Assembly: GCA_021846325.1 (NCBI GenBank)
Contig: JAJZBX010000008.1
Coordinates: 1-64,000 of the forward strand
Direction: 5' to 3'
Length of the DNA stretch: 64,000 nt
DNA from: Actinomycetes bacterium
GTDB taxonomy: Bacteria > Actinomycetota > Acidimicrobiia > Acidimicrobiales > RAAP-2
Position 1 is the first letter of the stretch, and each line of letters opens with the position of its first letter. Both the position numbers and the translations under genes were made by a program. This document shows positions 33,244 through 41,234 of the stretch, one piece after another. The notes under the pieces are model-generated. The model searched no databases. It saw only the letters and a program-made list of their open reading frames with translations, and was not told the origin of the DNA.

Positions 33244-34059
33244 CTACGCGGCCCGTCGATAGCGAGTCGTGGCGAGGGGCGCGAGGATCACCAGCGCGCC
33301 GAGTCCCCAGAGGAGCGTTAGCCACACGGCGTGACCCGTCGGTTCGCCGAGCATGAGCCCACGCACCGCGTCGGCGGCCTGGGACACCGGTTGATTTCGG
33401 GCGAAGGGCTGCAGCCAGCTCGGCATGGTCGAGACGGGAACAAAAATTGACGAGGCGAACGTCATCGGAAAGATGATCGGAAACGTCATAGCCTGTGCCG
33501 TCTCGGAGTTCGGTGCGGTCAGTCCGACGAAGGCGAAGCCCCACGAGAGGGCGAAGGCGAAGAACAGCATCAGCAGACTGGCGCCAATGTACGGTCCAAT
33601 ACCGCCTCCCGGTCGGAAACCGACTGCCACACCGACGACCGTGATGACCACGAGAACCAGCACGTTTCGCAACAGGTCGGCGATCGTGCGTCCACCCAGC
33701 ACCGCCATGCGCGCCATCGGCAGTGCTCGAAAGCGTTCGATCAGACCACGCTGGAGATCCTCGGCGAGTCCGATCGCCGTGCCAACCGCGCCGAAGATCG
33801 TCGTCTGGACGAGAATGCCGGGGATGAGGTAGTTGACGTACTGGCCGTTGGGAACCGGGATGGCGCCACCGAAGACGTAGCGGAACAACAGCACAAACAT
33901 CACCGGTTGGATGACCGCGAAGACGAGGGAAATGGGGATGCGCACCAACGTGAGAAGATTTCGTCGCGCGATGGTGAAGAGGTCGTTGACGACCCAGCGT
34001 AAGGAGCTCTTGGGTACCTGATGGGGCGTGGAGTCAGTAATCATCGTCGTCGAGGTCAC
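33244..34059 (-). CDS. ABC-2 type (DrrB-like) exporter permease
   Basis: 271 residues with six hydrophobic helices, the cytoplasmic N-terminal segment RRNLLTLVRIPISLVFAVIQ, and GGRTIADLLRNVLVLV in the middle, as in DrrB-type permeases of drug or lipid exporters. It overlaps the ATPase gene by 4 nt and forms a transporter with it. Confidence 0.9.
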   Translation of the reverse strand: MTSTTMITDSTPHQVPKSSLRWVVNDLFTIARRNLLTLVRIPISLVFAVIQPVMFVLLFRYVFGGAIPVPNGQYVNYLIPGILVQTTIFGAVGTAIGLAEDLQRGLIERFRALPMARMAVLGGRTIADLLRNVLVLVVITVVGVAVGFRPGGGIGPYIGASLLMLFFAFALSWGFAFVGLTAPNSETAQAMTFPIIFPMTFASSIFVPVSTMPSWLQPFARNQPVSQAADAVRGLMLGEPTGHAVWLTLLWGLGALVILAPLATTRYRRAA

Positions 34060-35030
34060 GCAGTTTCCGTCAGACTCACTTCAACGCCCCCAGTTCGGTG
34101 GCCAGTCAGGTTCAAGAACACGTCATCGAGGCTCGGTTCTCGCAGAACGAGTCCCGCGAGGGCGACGCCCGCCCCGTCGAGGCGGCGAAGGGCTTCGGCG
34201 GCTTTCGTTGGTCCGCCGTCGACGGTGAATTCAACCACGAGCCCCTCAACGATCGCCGGCTGGGCGCCGAGGTCACCGACCAGGTCGGCGCCGCGTCGGG
34301 CGTCACCCACCGTTTCGAACGTGAGCACCAGCACGGTGTTGCCCAGCCGCGTTTTGAGTTCTCGCGACGTTCCCTCGGCGATGATGCGTCCGTGATCGAG
34401 TACGACGAGCTGGCTCGCCAGCCGATCGGCCTCTTCGAGGTACTGCGTCGTGAGCAGCACGGTGGTGCCCGTTTCAACGAGCTGTTCAATGATTGCCCAC
34501 AGATCCTGTCGACTCTGCGGATCGAGCCCGGTTGTTGGCTCGTCGAGAAAAAGGAGGGGTGGATTCGCGACGAGTGCGGCGGCCAGGTCGAGACGCCGTC
34601 GCATGCCGCCAGAGTACGTTTTCACGTTGCGCGCTGACGCCTCGGCGAGATCGAACGTTTCGAGAAGTTCGTTGGCCCGGTTGCGGACGACGGAACGGCT
34701 TAAGTGATTGAGACGCCCGATCATGCGGAGATTCTCAAAGCCGGTGAGGTTTTCGTCGACCGTCGCGTACTGACCGGCCAGACCGATGCTGCGGCGAACG
34801 GCGTCGGGCTCGCGCACGACGTCAAAACCGTTGACGAGGGCCGAGCCGGTGCTCGGCGCGAGGATGGTCGAGAGAATTCGCACCATCGTGGTCTTGCCTG
34901 AACCATTGGGGCCCAAGAGGCCAAATACCTGCCCGCGCGGCACGCGCAGACTGACGTCGTCCAGGGCGCGCACGGCGCCTTTCTTGAACGTGCGAACGAT
35001 GTTGCGCGCTTCGACAGCGAAATCTGACAC
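34056..35030 (-). CDS. ABC transporter ATP-binding protein (DrrA-like)
   Basis: 324 residues. Walker A LLGPNGSGKTTMVRIL, Q-loop GLAGQYATVDENLTG, signature YSGGMRRRLDLAAAL, Walker B PLLFLDEPTTGLDPQSR, switch His LTTQY. The C-terminal 90 residues are the DrrA-type extension (DUF4162-like). GTG 35030 is preceded by TAGACT and 7 nt, a leaderless start. It drives export of a hydrophobic compound with the following permease. Confidence 0.92.
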   Translation of the reverse strand: MSDFAVEARNIVRTFKKGAVRALDDVSLRVPRGQVFGLLGPNGSGKTTMVRILSTILAPSTGSALVNGFDVVREPDAVRRSIGLAGQYATVDENLTGFENLRMIGRLNHLSRSVVRNRANELLETFDLAEASARNVKTYSGGMRRRLDLAAALVANPPLLFLDEPTTGLDPQSRQDLWAIIEQLVETGTTVLLTTQYLEEADRLASQLVVLDHGRIIAEGTSRELKTRLGNTVLVLTFETVGDARRGADLVGDLGAQPAIVEGLVVEFTVDGGPTKAAEALRRLDGAGVALAGLVLREPSLDDVFLNLTGHRTGGVEVSLTETA

Positions 35031-35037
35031 GGTCGGC

Positions 35038-35043
35038 AGTCTA
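35038..35043 (-). promoter_or_regulatory. -10 box of the ABC exporter operon (leaderless)
   Basis: On the reverse strand TAGACT, then 7 nt, then GTG 35030. It is divergent from the dnaG -10 box 44 bp away. Confidence 0.5.
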
Positions 35044-35086
35044 GGGGGGGTGTTCGTATCCTGACGAGGACCGTGAGCCCAGGCGG

Positions 35087-35092
35087 TACGGT
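35087..35092 (+). promoter_or_regulatory. -10 box of dnaG (leaderless)
   Basis: TACGGT, then 6 nt, then ATG 35099. Confidence 0.6.
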
Positions 35093-35098
35093 CTAGCC

Positions 35099-36904
35099 AT
35101 GGCGATCTCCGAGGGCGACATCGCGGCGATCCGGTCCGCCACCGACATCGTGGCCCTGATTACCGAGCAGGTGGCGCTCAAGAAGACCGGCCAACGATGG
35201 ACGGGGCTCTGTCCCTTTCACGCCGAGAAGACGCCGTCGTTTTCCGTGAACGCCGAAGAGGGTCGCTACTACTGTTTCGGTTGTCGGGCGGCGGGTGATC
35301 AGATTACGTGGGTGCGCGAAACGATGCACGTGGACTTCGTGGACGCCGTGCGGATACTGGCGGAGCGCGCCGGCCTCGAACTTCACGAGGATGCGAACAC
35401 GTCCAAGGAGCGTAAGGAGCGCCAGCGGCTCTTCGGCGCCATGGAGCAGGCCGTGGAGTGGTACCACCAACGCCTGCTCGAATCGCCCGACGCTCGCGCG
35501 GCGCGAGAGTACTTGCGCAGCCGCGGCATCGGGGGTGACGTGGCGCGTCGTTTTCGGCTCGGCTGGGCGCCTGATCAATGGGACGCGTTGACGTCGGCGC
35601 TGCGCCTGGACGAGCGCACGCTCGCGGGGACCGGACTGGGATTCGTCAACCAGCGGGGCCGTCGCCAAGACGCACTGCGGGGGCGGATCATTTTCCCCAT
35701 CTTTGATCCCTCGGGCAAGGCGATCGCCCTGGGCGGTCGCGTGCTGCCCGGTGCGACGAGGCGAGATGGCAGTCCGGAGGCGAAGTACAAGAACAGTCCC
35801 GAAACGCCGATCTACTCGAAGCGTCGCACACTTTACGGGCTCAACTGGGCCAAAGACGACGTGATCCGCACCGGTGAGATCATCGTGTGCGAAGGCTACA
35901 CGGACGTCATCGCGTTCTTTGGTGCCCTCATGCCTCGGGCCGTGGCAACCTGCGGAACGGCCCTGGGCGAGGAGCACTTTCGCGCGATGAAGAACTTCGC
36001 GAAACGGATCGTGTTGGCCTACGACGCGGACCAGGCCGGTCAGAGCGCGGCGGCGTCGGTCTATCAGTGGGAGCGACAGCACGACGTGGACGTCGCGGTT
36101 GCCCGCCTCCCGCGCGGCAGTGACCCGGCCGAACTGTCGCAGCGTGATCCCGATGCCCTGGGACGTGCGGTGGCGCACGCGGTGCCATTCCTCCAGTTCC
36201 GACTCGAGCGCGTGCTGGACGCGGCGAATCTGGCCACCCCCGAGGGCCGGGCTCGAGCCGGCGAACAGGCGAGTGCGGTCCTGGCCGAGCACCCCAGTGA
36301 ACTCGTGCGCGATCAGTACGTCATGCAGGTGGCCGACCGTCTGGGGCTGGACGCGTCAACCTTGCGCGTGTGGGTAGCCGAAAACGTCCGGGGCGAGCCA
36401 CACCGCGTCGCGGTCACGTCAGCGCGACCGAGGACCGCGGAGCTTCCGCGGCCCGGCATCGAGGCACTGCGTCTCTGCATTCATTTTCCAGGCGTTCGAT
36501 CGCGCTTTGCCGAGGCGTACTTCGCCAACGAGGTGCAGCGCGCCGCCTTCGCGGCCCTGGTGCGTGAGGAACCAGTGGCGGCGGCTATCACCCGGCTTGA
36601 GCAGGAAGGCTTTGATGACGCGGTGCGAGTGCTTGGCGAATTGGTCGTGGACGAACCGGGTGATGCCCCCGAAGACGCCGCCGTGGACGCCGTCGTCGCG
36701 CAGCTGCTTCGTCACGCGTCACAGTACGCGTTGCGAGAGGTCGAACGTGAAATGCGCGATGGGCGCGTGTCGCCCGACGTTGCCGCGAGCGTGATTCGCG
36801 ACGTGAAAGAGCGTCTGCTGTTGCTGGGTACCGACGACGCCAAACTGGCTGAGGCGAACCTGCGCGAGTGGCTTGCCGGTCGACTGGCGGATCAGCGGTC
36901 GTGA
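35099..36904 (+). CDS. dnaG: DNA primase
   Basis: 601 residues. The N-terminal CHC2-type zinc finger is CPFHAEKTPSF...YYCFGC; the catalytic core has RGRIIFPIFDPSG, the Toprim parts CEGYTDVIAFF and LAYDADQAGQSAA; the last 150 residues form the helicase-binding domain. It makes RNA primers at the replication fork. The next gene starts in its stop codon. Confidence 0.96.
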   Translation: MAISEGDIAAIRSATDIVALITEQVALKKTGQRWTGLCPFHAEKTPSFSVNAEEGRYYCFGCRAAGDQITWVRETMHVDFVDAVRILAERAGLELHEDANTSKERKERQRLFGAMEQAVEWYHQRLLESPDARAAREYLRSRGIGGDVARRFRLGWAPDQWDALTSALRLDERTLAGTGLGFVNQRGRRQDALRGRIIFPIFDPSGKAIALGGRVLPGATRRDGSPEAKYKNSPETPIYSKRRTLYGLNWAKDDVIRTGEIIVCEGYTDVIAFFGALMPRAVATCGTALGEEHFRAMKNFAKRIVLAYDADQAGQSAAASVYQWERQHDVDVAVARLPRGSDPAELSQRDPDALGRAVAHAVPFLQFRLERVLDAANLATPEGRARAGEQASAVLAEHPSELVRDQYVMQVADRLGLDASTLRVWVAENVRGEPHRVAVTSARPRTAELPRPGIEALRLCIHFPGVRSRFAEAYFANEVQRAAFAALVREEPVAAAITRLEQEGFDDAVRVLGELVVDEPGDAPEDAAVDAVVAQLLRHASQYALREVEREMRDGRVSPDVAASVIRDVKERLLLLGTDDAKLAEANLREWLAGRLADQRS

Positions 36905-37737
36905 CCGAGGGTCGGCGCGTCGTCGGTGGTCTGTCGATGACCCAACCGCTCGGGATCGACGACGAACGACGACTGTACCCGGTAATTATTCGCGGACGCG
37001 AAGCCGAGGCGGCGTTGGCCACGATGACCGATCCGACCCAGCGACGCCGACTGCGGCGACTTCGTCACGCGGGCCAGGACGCCGAGTCCACGCTGCTGCG
37101 CGCAACCTGTGGCTTGGTTCGCGCCCGGGTCGTGGAACGGGGGTACCGCTTCGGCAATGAGGACCTCGAGGCGGCGGGGGTGGAGGGACTGGTCAACGCG
37201 CTGCGACGTTTCGACCCGGCGCGAGGGGTGCGCTTCGCGACCTACGCCAACTATTGGATCACCAAACTGGTCAACCAGTCAGTACGTCAGCAAGCCGGAC
37301 TGAGCGACCGCGAGATGCGCCTGGTCGTGCAACTGCAGCGCTGGGAACGACAGATTGCCCCGCGTCGGCCTTCACGCCGAGACGTGGCCCAGCACCTGGG
37401 CGTGTCACTGGCTCGGGCCGACGAGATCGCCCAGATGAGTCGCGATCTCGCCACTCGCCGGTTTCACCCCTCGTCGCTTTCGGGGTCCGAGGACACCGGT
37501 GAGCAGTTGGTAGCCGCGGAGGCGCCATCGTGGGTGATCGACGCGCTCAAGCGAGCCTGCGGTGAAAACTTCGACGATTTTTGGCAGGCCACGTTTCGCA
37601 CGACCTCGCTGGACGAGCTCGCCCGGCGACGCGGCATCACCCGTCAGGCCATGGCCAAGCGACTCGAGCGAAGCCGGCGTGCGGTTCGCGAGAGTACCGA
37701 CGCACAACGGCTGCAGGCGTGGCTCGACCTCCAGTGA
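36901..37737 (+). CDS. Short divergent sigma-70 family factor at the rpoD position
   Basis: 278 residues from GTG 36901, in the stop of dnaG. Region 2 covers about 62-133 (LLRATCGLVRARVVERGYRF, DLEAAGVEGLVNALRRFD, RFATYANYWITKLVNQSVRQQ); a region-3-like part at 154-185 (RRPSRRDVAQHLGVSLARADEIA); a region-4 helix-turn-helix at 236-262 (SLDELARRRGITRQAMAKRL). Regions 1.1 and 1.2 are absent and the usual region 4 sequence is strongly changed. dnaG-rpoD is a common pair, but this is too short and diverged for a primary sigma factor; I infer an alternative one. Confidence 0.85.
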   Translation: MTEGRRVVGGLSMTQPLGIDDERRLYPVIIRGREAEAALATMTDPTQRRRLRRLRHAGQDAESTLLRATCGLVRARVVERGYRFGNEDLEAAGVEGLVNALRRFDPARGVRFATYANYWITKLVNQSVRQQAGLSDREMRLVVQLQRWERQIAPRRPSRRDVAQHLGVSLARADEIAQMSRDLATRRFHPSSLSGSEDTGEQLVAAEAPSWVIDALKRACGENFDDFWQATFRTTSLDELARRRGITRQAMAKRLERSRRAVRESTDAQRLQAWLDLQ

Positions 37738-37779
37738 CCAAACGCCCCGGTGCTAGGGTTGCGGTGCCCTCGGGTGCGG

Positions 37780-37852
37780 TCCCAGATAGCTCAATTGGCA
37801 GAGCAAGCGACTGTTAATCGCTAGGTTGCAGGTTCGAGTCCTGCTCTGGGAG
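37780..37852 (+). tRNA. tRNA-Asn (anticodon GTT)
   Basis: Seven-base acceptor TCCCAGA pairs with TCTGGGA; D arm AGCTCAATTGGCAGAGC; anticodon loop CTGTTAA; T arm GCAGGTTCGAGTCCTGC; discriminator G at 37852. CCA is not encoded. A -10-like TAGGGT lies at 37754-37759. Confidence 0.96.
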
Positions 37853-37953
37853 CTCGTCGTCGGCGTCGTTGGCGTTCGCGGTTCCCGAGTGCTCGACCGC
37901 GGAGCCGGGCCGGTGCCATCGTGCGTACGCGACGTTGAAAGGCTGAGAAAACC

Positions 37954-39027
37954 GTGATCGGGGGAATCGTGTCGCAGGACCGGCGTGCCGACGAGCGGCT
38001 GGACCCTCGTCTTCGCAGACTGCTACTCGCGATGCCGGCACCAGAGGCAGTCGAGGTGCGCGATCGCGACGAGCTCATTCGTGAGGCCGCGTCCCCGTCG
38101 GGTTTGGAACGAGAGCGACTCTTTCGCGAAGTTCTCGATGCCTGTGATACCGAGGAAGTGGCTCCGTCGAGTGGACTTCGCTTCGACGACGTGGCCATCG
38201 AGTCGCAGCCCGACGGCAACGTGATTCGCCTTCAGATCGTGCGTCCAGATTCGAACGACACGGTGGCGGCGGTGTACTACATCCACGGTGGCGGCATGGC
38301 CAACCTGTCGAGTTACTACGGCAACTATCGGGCGTGGGCTCGCATCGTCGCGGGGTACGGCGTGGCCGTGGCACTCGTCGAGTTTCGCAACGCCGTCAGT
38401 CCCGGTGCCGTCGCCGACGTGGCCCCGTATCCCGCTGGACTCAACGACTGCCTCTCGGGGCTTCTCTGGCTGCGTGCGAATGCTGATCGCTTCGATATCG
38501 ACCCACTGCGTATCGTGATCGCCGGTGAGAGCGGCGGCGGTAATCTCGTGCTCGCGTCGGGCATGGCGCTCAAACGCCGTGGCGAGCTGTCGGTCACCAG
38601 TGGCCTCTACGCGCTCTGCCCGTATATCGCGGGGCGGTGGCCCGACCCGCGCTACCCATCGTCGGTGATGAACAACGGCATCTTTTTGAACCTGCACGGG
38701 AACGCCGGCGCCATCAGTTACGGCGTGGAGGCATTCGATGCCGGTGATCCGTTGGCGTGGCCGGGATTCGCGACGGTTGCTGACGTCGCCGAGCTGCCAC
38801 CGACGGTCATCAGCGTGAACGAGTGCGATCCTCTTCGTGACGAGGGTGTCGCCTTTTATCGACTACTGCTTCGAGCTGGGGTTGCGGCGCGCGGGCGCGA
38901 AGTACTGGGCACGATGCACGCCACCGAACTCGCCATTGTCGCGTGTCCCGACATTACGCACGACACCGCTCGCGATCTCGCGGCGTTCGCACAGTCCTCA
39001 GCGGGCCGCCGTACGACGTCGGGGTAA
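37954..39027 (+). CDS. Alpha/beta hydrolase of the hormone-sensitive lipase family
   Basis: 357 residues. YYIHGGGMANLSSYYG is the oxyanion motif, IAGESGGGNLVLA the nucleophile elbow, ECDPLRDEGVAFY carries the Asp and GTMHATE the His. This is the acetyl-esterase/HSL group; natural substrate unknown. A GTG at 37969 with GGGG upstream is an alternative start. It stands between two tRNA genes with no operon partner. Confidence 0.87.
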   Translation: MIGGIVSQDRRADERLDPRLRRLLLAMPAPEAVEVRDRDELIREAASPSGLERERLFREVLDACDTEEVAPSSGLRFDDVAIESQPDGNVIRLQIVRPDSNDTVAAVYYIHGGGMANLSSYYGNYRAWARIVAGYGVAVALVEFRNAVSPGAVADVAPYPAGLNDCLSGLLWLRANADRFDIDPLRIVIAGESGGGNLVLASGMALKRRGELSVTSGLYALCPYIAGRWPDPRYPSSVMNNGIFLNLHGNAGAISYGVEAFDAGDPLAWPGFATVADVAELPPTVISVNECDPLRDEGVAFYRLLLRAGVAARGREVLGTMHATELAIVACPDITHDTARDLAAFAQSSAGRRTTSG

Positions 39028-39143
39028 TCAGGGCGAACGCGAGGCGGGTCGATCCACGCACCGCCACCACTGCTTCACCGTTGGGTCCACCGGCCGGTAA
39101 GTTGGTGTTCGGCAAGTGCTGCACGTGCACCCGCCACCCGTGC

Positions 39144-39216
39144 AGGGCCGTAGCTCAGTGGTTAGAGCAGGGGACTCATAATCCCTCGGTCGTGGGTTCG
39201 ATCCCCACCGGCCCTA
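39144..39216 (+). tRNA. tRNA-Met (elongator type, anticodon CAT)
   Basis: Acceptor AGGGCCG pairs with CGGCCCT; D arm AGCTCAGTGGTTAGAGC; anticodon loop CTCATAA; T arm GTGGGTTCGATCCCCAC; discriminator A. The pattern GGACTCATAATCC is typical of elongator Met rather than initiator. A CAT anticodon modified to read AUA (Ile2) is less likely but not excluded. CCA is not encoded. Confidence 0.9.
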
Positions 39217-39255
39217 CCCAATTAGTTCAGTTACAAATGCGGGGCCGTGAAGGTT

Positions 39256-39555
39256 CTAGAGCCCTTCGATGATGTCGCGCAATATCGCTGTGTAGTCGCT
39301 AAGGGCTTTGCGCCCACTCTTTGTAATCACAACCTGAGTGCGCGACGACGCACCATTTCCAGTCTTAATTGTTCGGATGTAGTCAGCGTCGTCAAGTTTG
39401 CGCAAATGAGTGATGAGATTTCCTGCGCTCAACCCGATCATGTCTTGGAGGCGCCTAAATGAGAGTGTGTCGTCGACCGGGAGCGCCGCGAGGGTGGCCA
39501 TAATGCGTAGCCTCGCCGATGCGTGAATCAGCGGATCGATCTCCCCGACGCTCAT
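39256..39555 (-). CDS. Winged-helix transcription regulator
   Basis: 99 residues from ATG 39555, with AGGAA upstream. The pattern HASARLRIMATLAALPVDDTL, SFRRLQDMIGLSAGNLITHLRKLDDADYI, then SRTQVVITKSGRKALSDY is that of the MarR/ArsR-like winged-helix family often encoded with a membrane protein. It lies 10 nt after that membrane protein gene and presumably binds the palindromes in front of the pair. Confidence 0.87.
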   Translation of the reverse strand: MSVGEIDPLIHASARLRIMATLAALPVDDTLSFRRLQDMIGLSAGNLITHLRKLDDADYIRTIKTGNGASSRTQVVITKSGRKALSDYTAILRDIIEGL

Positions 39556-39565
39556 GGCCGAATTC

Positions 39566-40222
39566 CTATGAGCGACGTTGGACGACTCGAACAGCCGCGA
39601 AACTCGTGAGTACGACGGCAAGACCAATGCCACTGACCAACCACGCCGTGACGGGTCCGCTGAAAGCACCAACGAGACCAATCGTGATTACGACGATCCC
39701 AATACCGATTAAGGGAAATTGCTCTCGAATTACCCCGATGGTCAAGAAGACCGTCCCGGCGAACAGCCACGGCACCGATGCAGGGTAAACGCCATAGACG
39801 ATGGCGTGGCTAGCTCCAGCGTGGTAAAGCGCGCCCTGAAAGATTGAGTACGCAAGAATGACGGCGACCAGGCCGGATCGATATTTGCGCTGGCGCACTG
39901 ACGCACCTCTCACGCCGCTGCTAGCACGTCCGACCACCACCGATACTGCGAGGATCCAAGCCAATATGCCTCCGTACAGCACGGCCAAGGCTCCGCCGCT
40001 TGGACCAACGTAGGGGTGTTGTCCTCGCACTGACGTCCAGGCTGCGCCAAATGCCAGTAGGAATATCATGGCTCCAATAAAGAGTAGATAAGGCGGCCAA
40101 GCGTCGAATTGTCGCGAGGCACGTTCGGTGGTCTCTGTAAGCAACGACACCGCAATTCTCGTATCAATCGGCCCATCTTCCCCATCGAGTGTGGTGTTCG
40201 GATGGTTGATCTCTTGCCCCAT
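39566..40222 (-). CDS. Membrane protein, unknown function, partner of the winged-helix regulator
   Basis: 218 residues from ATG 40222, preceded by GGAG. About 45 polar residues, then six or so hydrophobic helices (LLFIGAMIFLLAFGAAW, GGALAVLYGGILAWILAVSVVVG, ALYHAGASHAIVYGVYPASVPWLFA and later ones). Pairs of a winged-helix regulator and a multi-helix protein of this size are common in actinobacteria, often for stress or antibiotic response; the role here is open. Lower GC than the flanks. Confidence 0.7.
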   Translation of the reverse strand: MGQEINHPNTTLDGEDGPIDTRIAVSLLTETTERASRQFDAWPPYLLFIGAMIFLLAFGAAWTSVRGQHPYVGPSGGALAVLYGGILAWILAVSVVVGRASSGVRGASVRQRKYRSGLVAVILAYSIFQGALYHAGASHAIVYGVYPASVPWLFAGTVFLTIGVIREQFPLIGIGIVVITIGLVGAFSGPVTAWLVSGIGLAVVLTSFAAVRVVQRRS

Positions 40223-40237
40223 CTCCTTCTCCTTTAT

Positions 40238-40277
40238 ACTTTGCAGTACAAAGTTATACTACTTTGCTGTGCAAAGT
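40238..40277 (-). promoter_or_regulatory. Promoter with two 17-bp palindromic operators
   Basis: ACTTTGCAGTACAAAGT (40238-40254) and ACTTTGCTGTGCAAAGT (40261-40277) share ACTTTGC-N-GT-N-CAAAGT, centres 23 bp apart. On the reverse strand TTGACT, 16 nt, TATAAC forms a good promoter; one palindrome fills the spacer and the other follows the -10 box. The winged-helix protein of the same operon is the natural candidate to bind, giving autoregulation. Confidence 0.75.
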
Positions 40278-40496
40278 CAAGGCGAATTCTTCATCCTTTG
40301 GCGAACGAGAAGCTGCGTCGACGCGATACCGACGTCAATGTGAGCTCTAGAGTGCGCCGGGAAATCCCGCGTTTCATCCCAGACACTCATCCGTTGGGGT
40401 ATCCATCTGAGCGGAGTAGGAGGTGGGTATCCACAAGATATTGGGTGAGTGTGGGTGACGTGTCGAACTGCCCCGAGCCCCGCCGGGGCCTGCGGG
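40278..40496. other. Gene-free stretch with one GC hairpin
   Basis: No gene is supported. GCCCCG (40470-40475) and CGGGGC (40484-40489) can form a short hairpin with an 8-nt loop, just before the -10 box of the next gene. No T-tract follows. Confidence 0.4.
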
Positions 40497-40502
40497 TACC
40501 AT
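40497..40502 (+). promoter_or_regulatory. -10 box of the small exported protein gene (leaderless)
   Basis: TACCAT, then 7 nt, then ATG 40510; no SD. Confidence 0.5.
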
Positions 40503-40509
40503 CATCTGA

Positions 40510-40902
40510 ATGCGCCGCACCATCATCGCCATCGTCCTGGCCCTGGTGGTCGCGGGAACAACTTGGGCGCTGTGGCCGGCCAAGAGGTGGCCCGGTGCCT
40601 TCTGTGTCCCGGTGGTGAAGGTGGTGGGAGTCGACGCGAACGCAATCGTCATCAGCTTCAGCCGCCATCCAAGTCCCGTGCTAACGGCCGCCCAGATTGA
40701 TCTGGTGGCCACACTTCGCGCTGATGTACGACGCGCCGCGATCAACGCTCCCACGTCGCAGTTGCGGACCGAACTAATCCGCTACCTCTCCGAGCTCAAC
40801 GGAAAGTTGACGAACCTCACCGTGTCCGATGCCTACAGCCGCTTCGACGAAGGAGCGCGCACTCAGCTCAGGGCGTGCGGGCTCCGGCCTGCCGGGCGCT
40901 GA
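40510..40902 (+). CDS. Small exported or membrane-anchored protein, unknown function
   Basis: 130 residues. The first 22 (RRTIIAIVLALVVAGTTWAL) form a signal peptide or anchor, followed by a mixed alpha/beta part with one Cys after the helix (GAFCVPVV) and one near the end (RACGLRPAG), perhaps a disulfide. No family is recognised. The leaderless -10 box supports expression. Confidence 0.6.
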   Translation: MRRTIIAIVLALVVAGTTWALWPAKRWPGAFCVPVVKVVGVDANAIVISFSRHPSPVLTAAQIDLVATLRADVRRAAINAPTSQLRTELIRYLSELNGKLTNLTVSDAYSRFDEGARTQLRACGLRPAGR

Positions 40903-41217
40903 GACATCACCCAGTCAGGTGTGAGAGCTGTCGAAACCTTTGACACCACAAGGCCTCTGACCGGGACTACTCCGGCGAAGTGGATACCCCAGCTCATCCG
41001 ACACCACCGGACTCATCGGACACCACCGCACATGATGGCTAGAGAAATTCGAACCCATCCTGCGTCGGACCACGCCGACGATTTGCCCCCACCTCAACCA
41101 ACTGAACCCACCTGGCTCAGCCCGGCTGGGGTCTGCTTGGACTTCAGTTGATGCCGTGACTTACTCCCATCTCGGTCGTTGATTTGTTTCAAGAAAAGTT
41201 TTCGTTTTGACGATGGG
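40903..41217. other. Gene-free stretch with a two-copy 19-bp repeat
   Basis: Two neighbouring 19-bp copies with two differences lie at 40994-41012 and 41013-41031 (shared core GACACCACCG). No convincing gene, tRNA or terminator is seen in this interval. It may hold the upstream control region of the tetR-type gene. Confidence 0.4.
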
Positions 41218-41234
41218 ACGAATAGAATCTTCGT
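41218..41234 (+). promoter_or_regulatory. TetR gene promoter with inverted repeat over the -10 box
   Basis: ACGAA (41218-41222), 7 nt, TTCGT (41230-41234) encloses TAGAAT (41223-41228) and ends directly before the ATG at 41235. The -10-to-ATG distance is 6 nt. This arrangement suits autorepression by the TetR-type product. Confidence 0.6.

Noticed and set aside
35093-36292. A 399-codon reverse frame over dnaG
   Set aside because: Composition and lack of any motif mark it as a shadow of dnaG, which has all primase motifs.
40994-41031. CRISPR array
   Set aside because: Only two abutting imperfect copies with no spacers, and no cas gene in the window.
40921-41151. A 76-codon frame in the gap before the TetR gene
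   Set aside because: No SD or -10 box at the right distance, and the 19-bp repeat runs through it; composition is not protein-like.
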